A stretch of 64,000 nucleotides of DNA from Ramazzottius varieornatus. Lineage: Eukaryota > Tardigrada > Eutardigrada > Parachela > Ramazzottiidae. A program made the translations under genes and the position numbers. The notes below the pieces were generated by a model. It had not been told where the DNA came from and did no database searches. It worked only from the letters and a program-made list of their open reading frames with translations. The stretch lies in contig BDGG01000009.1 of NCBI GenBank assembly GCA_001949185.1, positions 1,607,135 to 1,671,134 of the forward strand, written 5' to 3'. How positions within the stretch are numbered: position 1 is the first letter of the stretch; every line of letters begins with the position of its first letter. This document shows positions 11,918 through 23,400 of this stretch, in pieces.

Positions 11918-12307
11918 CCTGAGGAAAGCCCATATTGAAACCTGCTTGACCCAGTAAGCGGTGTGGAGACGCTAATCGGAACACGGAAATGAAAGAGCGA
12001 CCGGAACATTAACTCATGACATGACGGGACACGATATGACATGACATAACACAATATGGAAAAAACTTTTACAGAATGATTCCCGTCAGGCGTCAGCTGT
12101 TCTGTACGCGTAACTTCCGGAAGTTCCGCTCCAGAATTTAGTGATAATTTTCCTCAGTCCGGAGGCAGGGTGAACGTCCAGGAAGTTTGTCTTGTTCTGC
12201 CAGGTGGATCGAACGCAGCATACTGGATATTTCGTACTTACCCTTCGATCCCGCGCACGCGAACAGATCTCCGTGGAGCGCGACGAGTCAGTGGATGGTC
12301 AAGCTGT

Positions 12308-15118
12308 ATGTTCATGGCAATGGCATCCTCCGGGAAAAAGCTCGTTGCTGTTCTGCAGTTAACAGCCAACCAGTGCAAGGCGGCCAACTTCAAGATATGC
12401 GAATCCTTAATAACGGACGCGAAGAAACGCGGGGCTGAGGTAAGTTCTGGAGGAGCACTTGCTGGCGATACACAGAGGCTATGCTAATCAGGATCATCAT
12501 CGATATTATTCATGTACTGTTGTAATTTGTACAGTAAGGTATGTCGGTCTTTTGGTCTGTTTGCAGATGGTCTTTTTACCAGAAGGCTTTGATTACATTG
12601 CCGAGTCTTCACAAGAAAGCGCTGCCATGTCAGAGCCGCTGGAGGGGACCACCATGACTTCTTACCGAGACTTGGCTAAACGCCTTGGAGTTTGGCTTTC
12701 CCTGGGGGGATTCCATCTGAAGAACAACTGCGATTCTCGAATGCACAACTGTCATGTCGTGCTAAACTCGGCGGGAGACGTCGTGGCTACATACGCCAAG
12801 ACGCACTTGTTCGATGTGAATATCCCGGGAAAAGTTTCCCTATCGGAGAGCCGATACTGCATTCCAGGTGAACTCTGTAGTCAAGAACCCTTCAACTTCA
12901 GTCACCTCAGACTGCTTCATTCCTACGCAGTACTCGACCTGATGCGCTATTCTATCGTTCCCTTTGCTAGGTACGAAAGTTGCGCCGCCCGTGGAAGCTC
13001 CTGTGGGAAAGGTCGGACTAATGTGTGTAAGAAGACATTAGTTTGTCCATGCGCTCACTTTGGTGCTTGATAAATGAGCACATTCAAAACATCTTCCCGA
13101 TACAGTGTTATGATCTACGGTTTCCCGAGTTATCAGGGCTGTTGGCTCAGAAAGGAGCGGAAATTCTGACCTACCCTTCGGCTTTCACCAAAGTCACTGG
13201 CGAAGCGCATTGGGAGGTGAGTCCATAATCTGCGACTGACACGTACTAAAGCTTCCACATATCCTCTTCACAGATTTTGCTGAGAGCAAGGGCGATAGAA
13301 AATCAGTGTTACGTCGTAGCCGCAGCACAAGCCGGTCAACATAACGCAAGGCGCCAATCTTACGGACATTCCATGGTAAATCTGTAGTTTCCCGCACCTA
13401 AAGTGACTTACTACCTCGATAAGTGCCTGACAAGGTCCCAAACACTTTTCGCGGTTTCAAGTCACCCATTCGTGGTCGTAACCGCAAGTTTAGCTAAAGT
13501 ACTCAATTTCGATCATCCAGTTTGCAGTTGAAAATCATGGATAACCGCCAACCGCCGTGATTAATTGTGTCATGCGAAGGAAGAACGTTACACAGTTGTG
13601 CTTTAAGCCGTGGTAGAAAGGCAGGACGATTAACTTGGTTCGTCGTAGAAAGCACGAGACAGTCAGGGCTGGATGAAATAAGGCTTAGGAAAAAGGAAGT
13701 TTGCAGCGATGATATCTTTGGATCCAGTAAGGTGCCGACTGACGACCCACCCTACAGCGCGTACTAGGAAGCACTAGTCAAGTCTAACGTGACGTTCTCG
13801 CTGAGAACTTCAGTGGTGTTTTCAAGCACGCCTAACCTTCGTTCTTACTTGTGCTGAATGTGCCGCACCCAAACATAGAAGATTTTGTCGTTATAGATTG
13901 TGGATCCTTGGGGCGCCATCCTTGCTCAGTGTGACGAGACGCCCGGAATCGCCCTGGCCGAAATTGACTTGGAACGTTTACGGGACATACGGCGTAACAT
14001 GCCGACCCAATCTCACAGACGAGACGACCTGTACCATTTACGCACTGCTCCGGAAGTCCTGGACGAATCTACGATAGAAAAGCACGACTTTGGCGGACAT
14101 CTGATAAGCAAGAAGGAAGTCTTCTTCGAAACGACTTTGTCGCTGGCCTTCGTCAACCTTAAGCCGGTAGTACCTGGACGTGAGTTTTCTCGTCAGGGCC
14201 TTACGATGGTTATTTGCATCGTACAGTCCTACCTGCGAAATGTGACAATTGCTTTCTCTGCAACCGAACAGCGTTCCTGCACGAGACTGCTGGCCATGCA
14301 CTGCGCAGCACGATCAGCTGATCGACGTCCGGTTGTCTTTTGACTTTCTCAAGTAATCAAGCGCGTGTCTGATCAGCTGATCGGTCTCATGCGAACAGCA
14401 TGGCGAGCAAATTCGTGCACACATGAACCGTCCGGAACTGATTTCGGGCGTTTGAACTGTCACATCTCACAGGTAGGACTGTATTTCTATATGTGCAGAG
14501 CCAACGCTCAATTACTGGTTGTTCCTCCTTATTTTCTATGCAGATAGTTTAGTAATACCCAAGCGATCGGTGAAGAAGTTCAACGAGCTGTCTTCAGAGG
14601 AAATGGCAGGTAACTGGAACGATGCGGAAGGGCGTTGCCCTCTGGGAACGGTGCTTTTTGACCTGTTAGAAACATTGCTTCTGATTTTTCAGACCTGTTT
14701 TACGTTGTTCAGCGAGTTGGGAGTATGCTGGAGAAACGTTATGGCGTCAACTCGTTGACTATTGCTATTCAGGTGGTTCGCTGTTTGATACACTATGCTG
14801 GAGAATTTCTCTGCCGTATCCAGCGATATAACCTTTTTGTGGTCGGCTGCTTGACCGCTTTGATATGATCCGACTTCAATGTCGTTGCAGGATGGTTACG
14901 ACGCTGGACAAACCGTCAAACACCTGCACGTACATTTACTACCGAGAAGGCCAGACGACTTCGAGAAGGACGAAGTGTACAAGGAGCTCGAAAGTCACGA
15001 TAAAGGCGAAAACCGAAGAGCTCGTACGCCACAAGAAATGGCGGCGGAAGCTGTCGAGCTACGCCTACTGATGTATGGGCAACCCACTGGAAACAAAGCC
15101 GCTCATGGAACTGGATAG
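12308..15118 (+). CDS. NitFhit: NitFhit fusion: nitrilase-family amidase plus Fhit dinucleotide hydrolase
   Basis: Nine exons: 12308-12439, 12567-12867, 12971-13026, 13106-13216, 13274-13375, 13897-14179, 14544-14609, 14693-14772 and 14891-15118. The N-terminal half is a Nit1-type nitrilase (deaminated glutathione amidase). Its Glu-Lys-Cys triad appears in [16 protein letters not shown] and [10 protein letters not shown], with YPSAF and [15 protein letters not shown] as family motifs. The C-terminal half is Fhit, a histidine-triad hydrolase of Ap3[17 protein letters not shown] and HLHVHLL (the His triad) within [17 protein letters not shown]. The protein ends MYGQ plus a short tail. The domain boundary (about RDDLYHL to FGGHLI) lies inside exon 6, so the fusion is genuine rather than two neighbouring genes. 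The same fusion is known from flies and nematodes, while vertebrates have separate NIT1 and FHIT. Intron 6 contains a MITE. Confidence 0.94.
14224..14481. mobile_element. TA-flanked MITE in NitFhit intron 6 (Tc1/pogo-like ends)
   Basis: A 258 bp segment bounded by inverted repeats that begin CAGTCCTACCTG and continue for about 27 bp with few mismatches. It is flanked on each side by TA. Ends of CAGT type with TA target duplication are typical of Tc1/mariner-pogo superfamily MITEs. The interior holds two GATCAGCTGATCG copies about 65 bp apart and no transposase. Confidence 0.7.
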
Positions 15119-16069
15119 TCTGAAATTTCTTGTTGCTGCAGAATGTTTGCTGTGATTTGCGAAATATGGTGCATAACATTAATAGCACATTTGTTAGAGA
15201 TGTGGGACGTTGATTTCGTTGAGATGCCGTGCGTTTTTAGAATTTAACTGATGAATGTGATGATTGACCTTCTGTGCCATAGATTAGTGTTCGGACGCCG
15301 GTGAAGTGCTCAAGTATTAATGGGAACAGAAGGTGGGCGGAAAATCTGTTGGTTTAGAAGACAATGGTTGGCGAACTGTGGGACAATTAAGATTGTATCT
15401 GAAGTGTGAAGTATTCGATGTAAATGAGCTTAGGAGAGCTTTCAATCTCCTTGATGGCCAGTTGACTACCGAGTGAGGTACGTGCAGCGCGCCAAGTCTA
15501 ATTTCACAAACAATCGCAGAGCAGCCTCGTATCGTCTCGTCTTTCAATAAGGCAACTAATTACACGCGTCGTTCCCGGCAATTATTGAACTAACACTCGA
15601 CATCACTTAGAGGATCAGAATCGAAAACTGTCACTGGCTAAGACGACCGTAAGTTTAAAATTCCGTTAAGGGTTGGAAGGGAAGCGAATCTCGCTCTTCT
15701 TCCCCAAAGGTTTCACCGTTCTCCCCGAAATACCAACTAATCAATCAGTCAGCGATCCGCTGATTGACTGGTCTTGAGGAAGCACGATAAAAAGCTTGGG
15801 GAAGAAGAGTGAAATTCCCTTCCCTTCAGTTTCACCAACCCTAATTCCGTTGAAAACCAGCCGGGCTTGGGGAAGCTCACGCTGTCGCTGATTCAAAACA
15901 AAGTTTTCTTTCACTGCGCTTAACGTTTCAATTCGGACCTTCATATCGAAGTTCCAGTGTCAATTCGTCTACACTTATAATATTACAAAAAAGTTTCAGG
16001 AGGGAAAGGCTGATCGGCAGGGTACAAGGAGCAAAGACACAGACCGGCCACAGAACATCTTATGAGGGC
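15119..16069. other. Intergenic between convergent NitFhit and bHLH genes
   Basis: No coding sequence recognised. It contains the inverted-repeat element at 15668-15845; the rest is unique-looking non-coding sequence. Confidence 0.5.
15668..15845. repeat. Inverted-repeat (MITE-like) element
   Basis: A left arm (AAGGGTTGGAAGGGAAG, later CTCTTCTTCCCCAA) and an imperfect reverse complement (TTGGGGAAGAAGAG, later CTTCCCTTC then CCAACCCTAA) form arms of about 45 bp. A central palindrome-like AATCAATCAGTCAGCG/CGCTGATTGACTG lies between them. No target-site duplication is clear. Confidence 0.55.
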
Positions 16070-16624
16070 TTATTTCTGATCGAGTACAGACTGAAGAGCG
16101 ACAATGTAACTTCGAGCCAAAAGAAGTACGTCGTACTTGGACATGTGTTTCTCGTTGGCCCATCCAGGAAGGTGGTCTCGCAGTAAATCGAAGGCTTCCT
16201 TCAAACTCTGCATCCGCTTGCGTTCTCGTTCGTTCGCCTGGAGACGGCGCAGCTTGAAGTTGACTAGGGGGTGACCGCTCTTCTCCGTTCGCTTCTGCCG
16301 AGGTGCCGGCTTTCCTCCGCGACTGTATCGTACCTTGCCATGTGAAGCGACCTTCTCCGAGGTGTAACCGAAGTGCCAGCTGCATTCGGAAGGCGCAGTC
16401 CCATCCAGCTTGTCAGAAATATCGCTGGCAAGACGGTTGCTAGTCCTTTCCATCCCGGTATACCCTTGGGCCATGTCCTGATCACTGGTGCGACGATCAG
16501 TTACAAGTGACGCCATCCCCTGTTCGGCCACGTAGTCTGTATCCCCCTTTCGACCATGCTTTTTTCCGCCAGGGACATTCGTGCCGTAAAAGGGACTAAG
16601 TTCAGATGTAGTATCCGAGTCCAT
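16070..16624 (-). CDS. Basic helix-loop-helix transcription factor (group A, atonal/twist-like)
   Basis: A single-exon gene of 184 residues. The bHLH domain is at about 126-182: basic region RRLQANERERKRMQSL (the family N-E-R-E-R core that contacts E-boxes), helix 1 KEAFDLLRDHLP, a short loop, and helix 2 SKYDVLLLARSYIVALQSVL. It ends two to three residues after helix 2. The region before the domain is hydrophilic, Ser/Gly/Asp-rich and has no known domain. The basic region and ERxRxxxL pattern place it in group A (atonal, neurogenin, twist, ptf relatives), which bind CANNTG as dimers with an E-protein. I cannot assign it to one family. The Y-D-V in helix 2, where most members have I-x-T-L, is unusual. 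ATG at 16624. Confidence 0.85.
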   Translation of the reverse strand: MDSDTTSELSPFYGTNVPGGKKHGRKGDTDYVAEQGMASLVTDRRTSDQDMAQGYTGMERTSNRLASDISDKLDGTAPSECSWHFGYTSEKVASHGKVRYSRGGKPAPRQKRTEKSGHPLVNFKLRRLQANERERKRMQSLKEAFDLLRDHLPGWANEKHMSKYDVLLLARSYIVALQSVLDQK

Positions 16625-17472
16625 GACGTGTTAAGACGGTATATCGGTTTCTGTCGCCGTAGAATATTCCTGAAAGGAGATCACTCAGCCAAATTCACAA
16701 CTCAATACTCCAAACAAATTTTCCGGCTTTTTGACACTGTCCACTGTCCAGAAGCTACAACCCCGCTAGCACAGAAAGTCGCCAGAAGTTTCGCCTGCTG
16801 TACTTGGCTCGGACGCTGACCAACCGATGATCGGCTTCTACTGTTAGGCCCCGTTGACCATTGTCTTTTCTCGCCGCCCACTGTCCGCTTCGCTTGTACC
16901 GCAGTTGCCTGCATTCCTTGGTTTTCGCTGGAGCTTTTGGTTCAAGTCACATCGAGGACAGCGGTCAGTTTGCCTGCGATGTGGTCACAGCACGCGGAAC
17001 CCGAAACCGCCCTGTAACCCCCAGACCCCTCAGATTTGGTCGGTGGGGTACGCTGGTGCGGATGGTTGATTACTGATTTGAACAAACCAGCTGAACAAAT
17101 TAATGCAACACACAGAACACAACTTCTTTTTGTCGGATGTGGATTGAAGTGGATTCGGACATTTCTCTCGAGTTTGGACTTTACTCTTCATCCTTCTGTC
17201 TGCCATCTTTCCGGATCAGGCGCAGACCTGTGGAAGACCCGGTGCGATCCCTGTTTGCTCTGCGCGGCACCGCTCCTCACATTGAGGCGACGTCCTGCTG
17301 TTCCAGCCTGAGCCGGCTGCTTCGAACGATCTAATGAGACAGCTGACATCGTCTGGACGTGGCTCAGCATAACCACCGGTCAATCGACTTCCTCGTTTCT
17401 ACCTGAGCCTCGTAAACAGTCCAACGTGGGAGGGGGAGGTCTGTGCTAAACGCTGAACACTCCGGCGCCAAG
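16625..17472. other. Divergent intergenic region (bHLH - / glycosidase-kinase +)
   Basis: No coding feature recognised. The 850 bp lie between two start codons pointing away from each other and presumably contain both promoters. Confidence 0.45.
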
Positions 17473-20400
17473 ATGCGCTTCTTTCCAGCGCGTCTTATCA
17501 GCCATGCTTCACGTCACTTCCGATATGGTAAGTAAGACGGAATGGTCGTCAGCACTTAGCCTGTATGTCCTTTGCTCTTTCAGGATCTCGAGTGCAGATG
17601 GCATTTCGATCGAAAGAGCCAATTGTCGCGCTGGAAAGCACGGTTGTAACTCACGGAATGCCTTATCCCTCTAACCTGCAGTATGTGAACCCTTGTGAGT
17701 TCTCTCTTCTGATTGACATCTTCAATGCTGTGGTTGTAGGACAGCCAGCTCGCTGGAGAAGATTGTAGCAGAAGAGGGAGCTGTGCCAGCCACGATTGCC
17801 ATCATGGACGGCGCTGTACGAATTGGTCTGCTCAGTTGCCGACTTCCCCTACGAAGTAGGTGGTACTTGACCATTGTTTGCCTTTCAGGTTTGGAAGAGG
17901 ACCAGTTGGAGAAGCTTGCCAAGACGACTTTGGCGAAGTGCGTGAAGGTGTCTCGCAGAGATTTGGCCCACACCATCTGCCGTGGGCTGAATGGCGGAAC
18001 GACCGTCTCCGCCACCATGGTGCTGGCCCATCAGGCCGGCATCAAGATCTTCGCCACAGGTGGAATAGGCGGCGTCCATCGCCATGGCGAAAGGTGTAAG
18101 TATATGCGCGCTACCTTTTGCCTAGGATGTGCAGTTAGAGACGGACATGCCATTGATTCGTTGCAGCGATGGACGTCAGCGCGGACTTGACAGAGTTGGC
18201 AAGGACCACTCCACCTGTTGTCGTATGTGCCGGAATCAAGTCCATCCTGGACATCCCGCTAACCCTAGAGTATCTGGTAAGGTCAGCCTTGTTGGATAAA
18301 ACTCTAGCTGAATCGGCAAAGTAGAGCATGGTATGTGGTAGGAGACGCAGGGAGTCTGTGTGGCCACCGTGGGACCGACAGAGGATTTCCCCTCTTTCTA
18401 CTCTCGCCAGTCCGGCCATCTTGCGCCACTGCATGTCCGCAACGAACAAGAAGCCGCTGAACTAATTTGTAAGACTTTACCACTCCCACTTGTGTACGTG
18501 AGGAAGGACAGGGGTTTGCTTACACTCGTTGAATCTGCAGTGACCCACCAGCAGTTACATCTGCAGAGCGGAATCTTGCTGGCCGTACCCATACCGCAAG
18601 AGGAGGAAATACCGGCTGACGACGTTGAAACGTGGTTGGAGCAGGCTCTCTCAGATGCCCAGTAAGTACAATACCGTGGTCGGTCTGTTTACAATGCCGT
18701 GTCGGAGTACCTGCTTCGAAACTAATCTTGTGTCTTCGTAGGTTAGCTGGTGTGTCCGGCAAGAAAGTTACACCATTCCTGTTGAGCCGTCTGAATGAAC
18801 TGTCGAAGGGAAAGACTCTGAAAGCCAGTGGGTCTTGGCTTTCTTGATCACATAGTCAGTACTGACGAAGACGGCAGTAAGGATTTCCGCTGCCTCTATA
18901 GATATTGCGCTGCTGGAGAACAACGCTAGAGTGGCCAGCAGAATAGCTGTCGAACTACACAGGCTGGAGAACGAGTCTGAAAACAGAAGGAGCTTTGGAA
19001 ATATGGCTTTTCCGGAAAGAGAAAACTCCAATAGGGAGGGAATATCTGCTGCAACGCAGTCCACTAGCTCGACGGCAGGAGGATCCGGCCGACCGGTTTG
19101 TTGACAGTCTCTATAGCCCAAGTCCTTGCTATTGCCCTCTGAGACTGACGTGGTCTGTTCTTCTTCGTCGTAGGTGGTCATTGGAGGGATCGTTGCGGAC
19201 TTCATGGCAAAGTGTGATATCGACTTTCAGGTAGGTCTTAATGTCCTCCTTTGATGATTTATGGGCCGAAAAAATCTCAACTCACAAAAAGCAAAATCGG
19301 CCGACATAGAACCAGAGTTCAGGTGTTTCAGGAACACATTAAAAACATTAGATTTTCTTGGGCGGGGCATTGTTTTCTGCAGAAATAGCTTCAAGTGAGT
19401 AGGAACAGAAAATGAGGAATTTCACACTTGTCTCGAAGAAGTAGCGTTTCTTTTGGCAGTGCGAGTTCATAGCATCGTTGTGTTTTCTTCGTTGATGGGC
19501 TTGAGCTTGCTACAGGAAGGGGTAAGACTATCTTCAGGGTCGTCTTGCGCTGAGGCAAATGACTTCCAGTTTTTCCAGTTGCGCATGAAACTCCATCTGC
19601 GTAGTTGTGTGCTCTCCGGTCTGCCGCGCAAATGTATAGAAACTGTTGTACTTGAGGAACGATGCTGCTTTTTCTTCTTGCCGATATTATTGGTCCGCGG
19701 GTAGCTGATCAGATCAGAACCCACGGAAACGGAAGCGTGGTGCAGATCACGCGGTACTCCTCTCACATAAATTTTCACCACGAAATGCTGAAAACCAAAC
19801 AGGTGACTTGATCATCTCCTCCTCCGTTTGTGATCGATATTGAACGATGATGCCAAACCTTGATTTCGCTGTATAGGCAAAACACTAGAGATCCGCGTAT
19901 GAAACCCAGTATAGCGTATCCAATAACGAAGAGAATGTCACCTATAGCCAACCAAAGGTTACATGTCTCCCGGCTGAGGATTAGTCAATTCTGCCTTGGA
20001 AAAAATTCAAAATGAGAACAATTTTGTAAGGGGTTCTTCAGGTCAGTGGATAAAGGCGTGTAAAGGCTGGATTATCTGCCAGGTTTTTGTCTGGCAAGCT
20101 AAAGGTGTGCCACACCAAAACAAGCCACACCCGGTGTGGCTTGTTTTTGGATAGTACCTCTGCCGTGCATCCAGGAGTGAAGTGGCAGGTAGCATCCCCA
20201 TTTGGGGAGATTACTCAGACTGTAGACCTGCAGGCTGCAGTCTGTGGCCGTCCTTGCGCTACCGTCTGTCAGAAAGGCGCAGCAGCTGTCTGGGAGGAAT
20301 GCGAGGGAAGGGTCCACGCTGACAGAGGTGTTTTCGTGCCCTGGACCTGTAGCGCCATGCTGCGGGATCCTGTGGAAGTACCAGGGCGTGTTGATGTAAT

Positions 20401-23400
20401 CTGAGGCATTGCTGACTCCGCAGCATCTTTTGTCTTCTTGCAGGAGATTCCATAGGGTGGTGAATTCGGCGTCCTCGCCAAAGGTGTTGAGTTTTTCCTT
20501 CAGATGATCCATTAGTTGAGTATTGAGCAAAGTCAGCTTTGCGGTCCACACGACACCCATTATTGCATCCAAAACGCAGAGTGAAACTAAAAAAAATGAA
20601 ACGTAGAATTAAAAATATACTATGAATTGTTATTTGCCAAGTTTCGCTTGAGACAGTCTGATATTGTCAGTCGATTTATCTACCAATTTCCCTAATTTGG
20701 ACGAAAAACTAGGTTGACGTATGTTTGTTCATTCCATCAACGCTATTCTGGTTTTTCCAGCCGGCTGGAGTGCATATGCATGATGTGGAGAGTTGGCATT
20801 GCAATATGTGAACAATATTGGGATTGTCTGTTGATCAATGATCATCGATTTTTGCGCGTTTTGCAGCAAGGCGTGAACAGCTTGGCGGTCCTTTTACGGT
20901 GTGACAAGAGTCTCTACATTTCCGTTGCTGCACTCAAGGACATACCCATCGAGCCCCAGAAGGTCCATAGCAAACGCACACTCAACTTGCGAGCTCCCAA
21001 CACACCCAGAGCAGGTCCCAGGAAGATTTGAAAGAGCAAGGCAAGATACAGATAGATGAAGGTCCAGTCGTAGACCTCCAGCGGTAGTAAGCGGAAATAA
21101 TCAGAGCTGAAGATCCATCCGACTGCACACGCTAGAACGATGGCTGAAATTATAGACAAGCTCAAAACATGGTCGGCCTTTCGTAGGAAATCGGAAGGTG
21201 TCCGCTTCTGTGACGGATGTCATTTCAGAAAGCCAACCACCGTGTTTTCAGGCCTTTTCGGATGCTGATGATACTGAAGCGTACCTGGAATGACGGTCAC
21301 GATGCAGCTGATGTAGATCCACACCCGGTAATATCGCATAGCTCTTCCAGGCATGAGGTAGTGATTTCCAGATGGCGAGTGAACAACACCGTCTTTCCAT
21401 CTGGGAAATAAAAGATCGATCAGATTGGTGAAACGAAAGCGCTCCAGATGCTCATTTGGGTCCATCGAAAGACTAGGTCAAGACGCAGCAATGCTGCGAG
21501 TAAAACGTGTCATTAATATGATAAGAAAAAGATTACATAGCAGCAAGGTATCTAAAGTGAAAATTCTAGCAAGATAACATGCATCGTTTTCAGTAAGGAC
21601 GGAATGATGAAGGTTGTGAATGTGATGGAAAGCGACAAATATCCGCCTCTGGAGGCGCGACCCAACAGATGCTGGGGAGCCTGCGGCTCGAAGTGCCAAA
21701 GTCTGCGGGACAAGTGTGTGGATTCACTGGGCTTATTCGATTAGCGCTGTACGTATTTGCGGAGAGACAGTGATTTCATACATGATCGAACATCCTTTCC
21801 TGAAATGCCGCAGAGACTTTAATCAACAAAAGGCGCAGATTCAACTTTAGCTGACTGAGGATCAAGGAACCCTGGACAGAGCAGGAGGCTTAGATGTAAA
21901 CTGTGATGTGGGTCTTCGATCTGTCATCTGTATATGCGCTTTCCCAGGTTGTGCCGGCCTTTACACTTTCACGCCCCAACATGTCTGCCATCGTGTCAGT
22001 AATTATGGCCCCTGTAACCGCTAAGAGGAAGTGGGAAATGGCGTATGCATCACCAGTGCACAACGCCGGGATCGAAGAACCGGAATGCACAACATCCTTG
22101 TTGTTGCATTCGTCCACCGAAAACCACCATCTGAGCAAAGGTCGCAAAAGGACTAGATGCTGCATACGTAAGCACTATCCACAGAGTAGCGACTGCTTTA
22201 TGTTAAATATCCAATGAAATTTATTATGTAAAATATTGATTTACCCGTTCCAGCAGGAAATCGATTAATCCATCCGCGTTCACGTAACTTTGCAGCAGTG
22301 ACGTGCCTCACGAACCGTATACCGCATTTCGCGAAGAGTTTGGGAGATTTCTTGTGGGTTGAGGGGCTTCCGAATCAAATTAGGATGACACAGGCCGCAA
22401 AAAGGGGATCAGCTAGGCAAAATTTCAAAGAGCAAATGAACACGATCTTCCGTCCCAAGCTGGGTAGTGTAACACACGATGGATTTTCGTTAATAAGCCG
22501 TCGATCGTGTTGCACAGATTTGCAAACTCTAGGCTGTTACGCTGCGTCACTCGATAGTATTTTCAAGCAAAGATCGAAGAGCGGTTTTCTTCCTATGATG
22601 CAAAGCATTGTCGGTCCGGCAACCGTCTTTTTGCGAAGCTTGAGTGATATAGCAAAGAGCTTTGTGTTTTCAAGCAAAATGTCCTCGATTACTACCATGT
22701 AGAGCGTACACTGTCGACATGTGTGGTCTCAAATCCCAGAGACGCGACGCATTAGACAGCCTAGCTGTTAGAAGGTTTGCCGTACCAAGTGCGCATTCCA
22801 AGACCTTGTCATGCTGGCTTACCATCAAGCACCATCGTCAGTAATTATGATGCCACTGAAATTCAATGCGTGAACGGTGCAGGTCTCCCACGGAGGTACA
22901 TGGCAATGTAAATATGGCTTACACAGTACGCCCTGTAGCTTTATAACATGCCTTTCATTGGCCAAGTCAGCTGTATGGTTATGGACGTGCTTGATAGCCC
23001 CTGCTGATGAAAGCAACCCTGCTTTTCCCATTCTTTTCCTGGAGGTCGCAAAGCGTTGCCTTTTCACTGCCTAAGCCTTTAGACTGAAAAAAACGTAAAC
23101 CCAGAAACGTCCTTTTACGTTTCCACATGAACCTTCCTCGAATTTGTCGAGTTGACTCTTAAAATCCATAGATTATCTTCACCGCAATCTAACATTGATT
23201 GCTTGGTCAAGCTATCTCTTCAGTCCACAAGAAGAGCGTCACACAAAACTGAAACGAGCATACCTTGAAGAGGCATGCTAATTTCCGGGCCTTAGCGGTT
23301 AACTTCTTTCTAGCTGACTGCAGATATTATCTTCGATCATACCTTTAACAGCCAAAGCCAGTAGCGGGTTGCAGCAAACATTTTAATTTGACAAAGAGGG

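Noticed and set aside
21890-22165. Possible last exon of a sixth nested membrane protein
   Set aside because: One hydrophobic stretch only; no upstream GLW/Cys or CCG exon could be joined, so left as a weak ORF.
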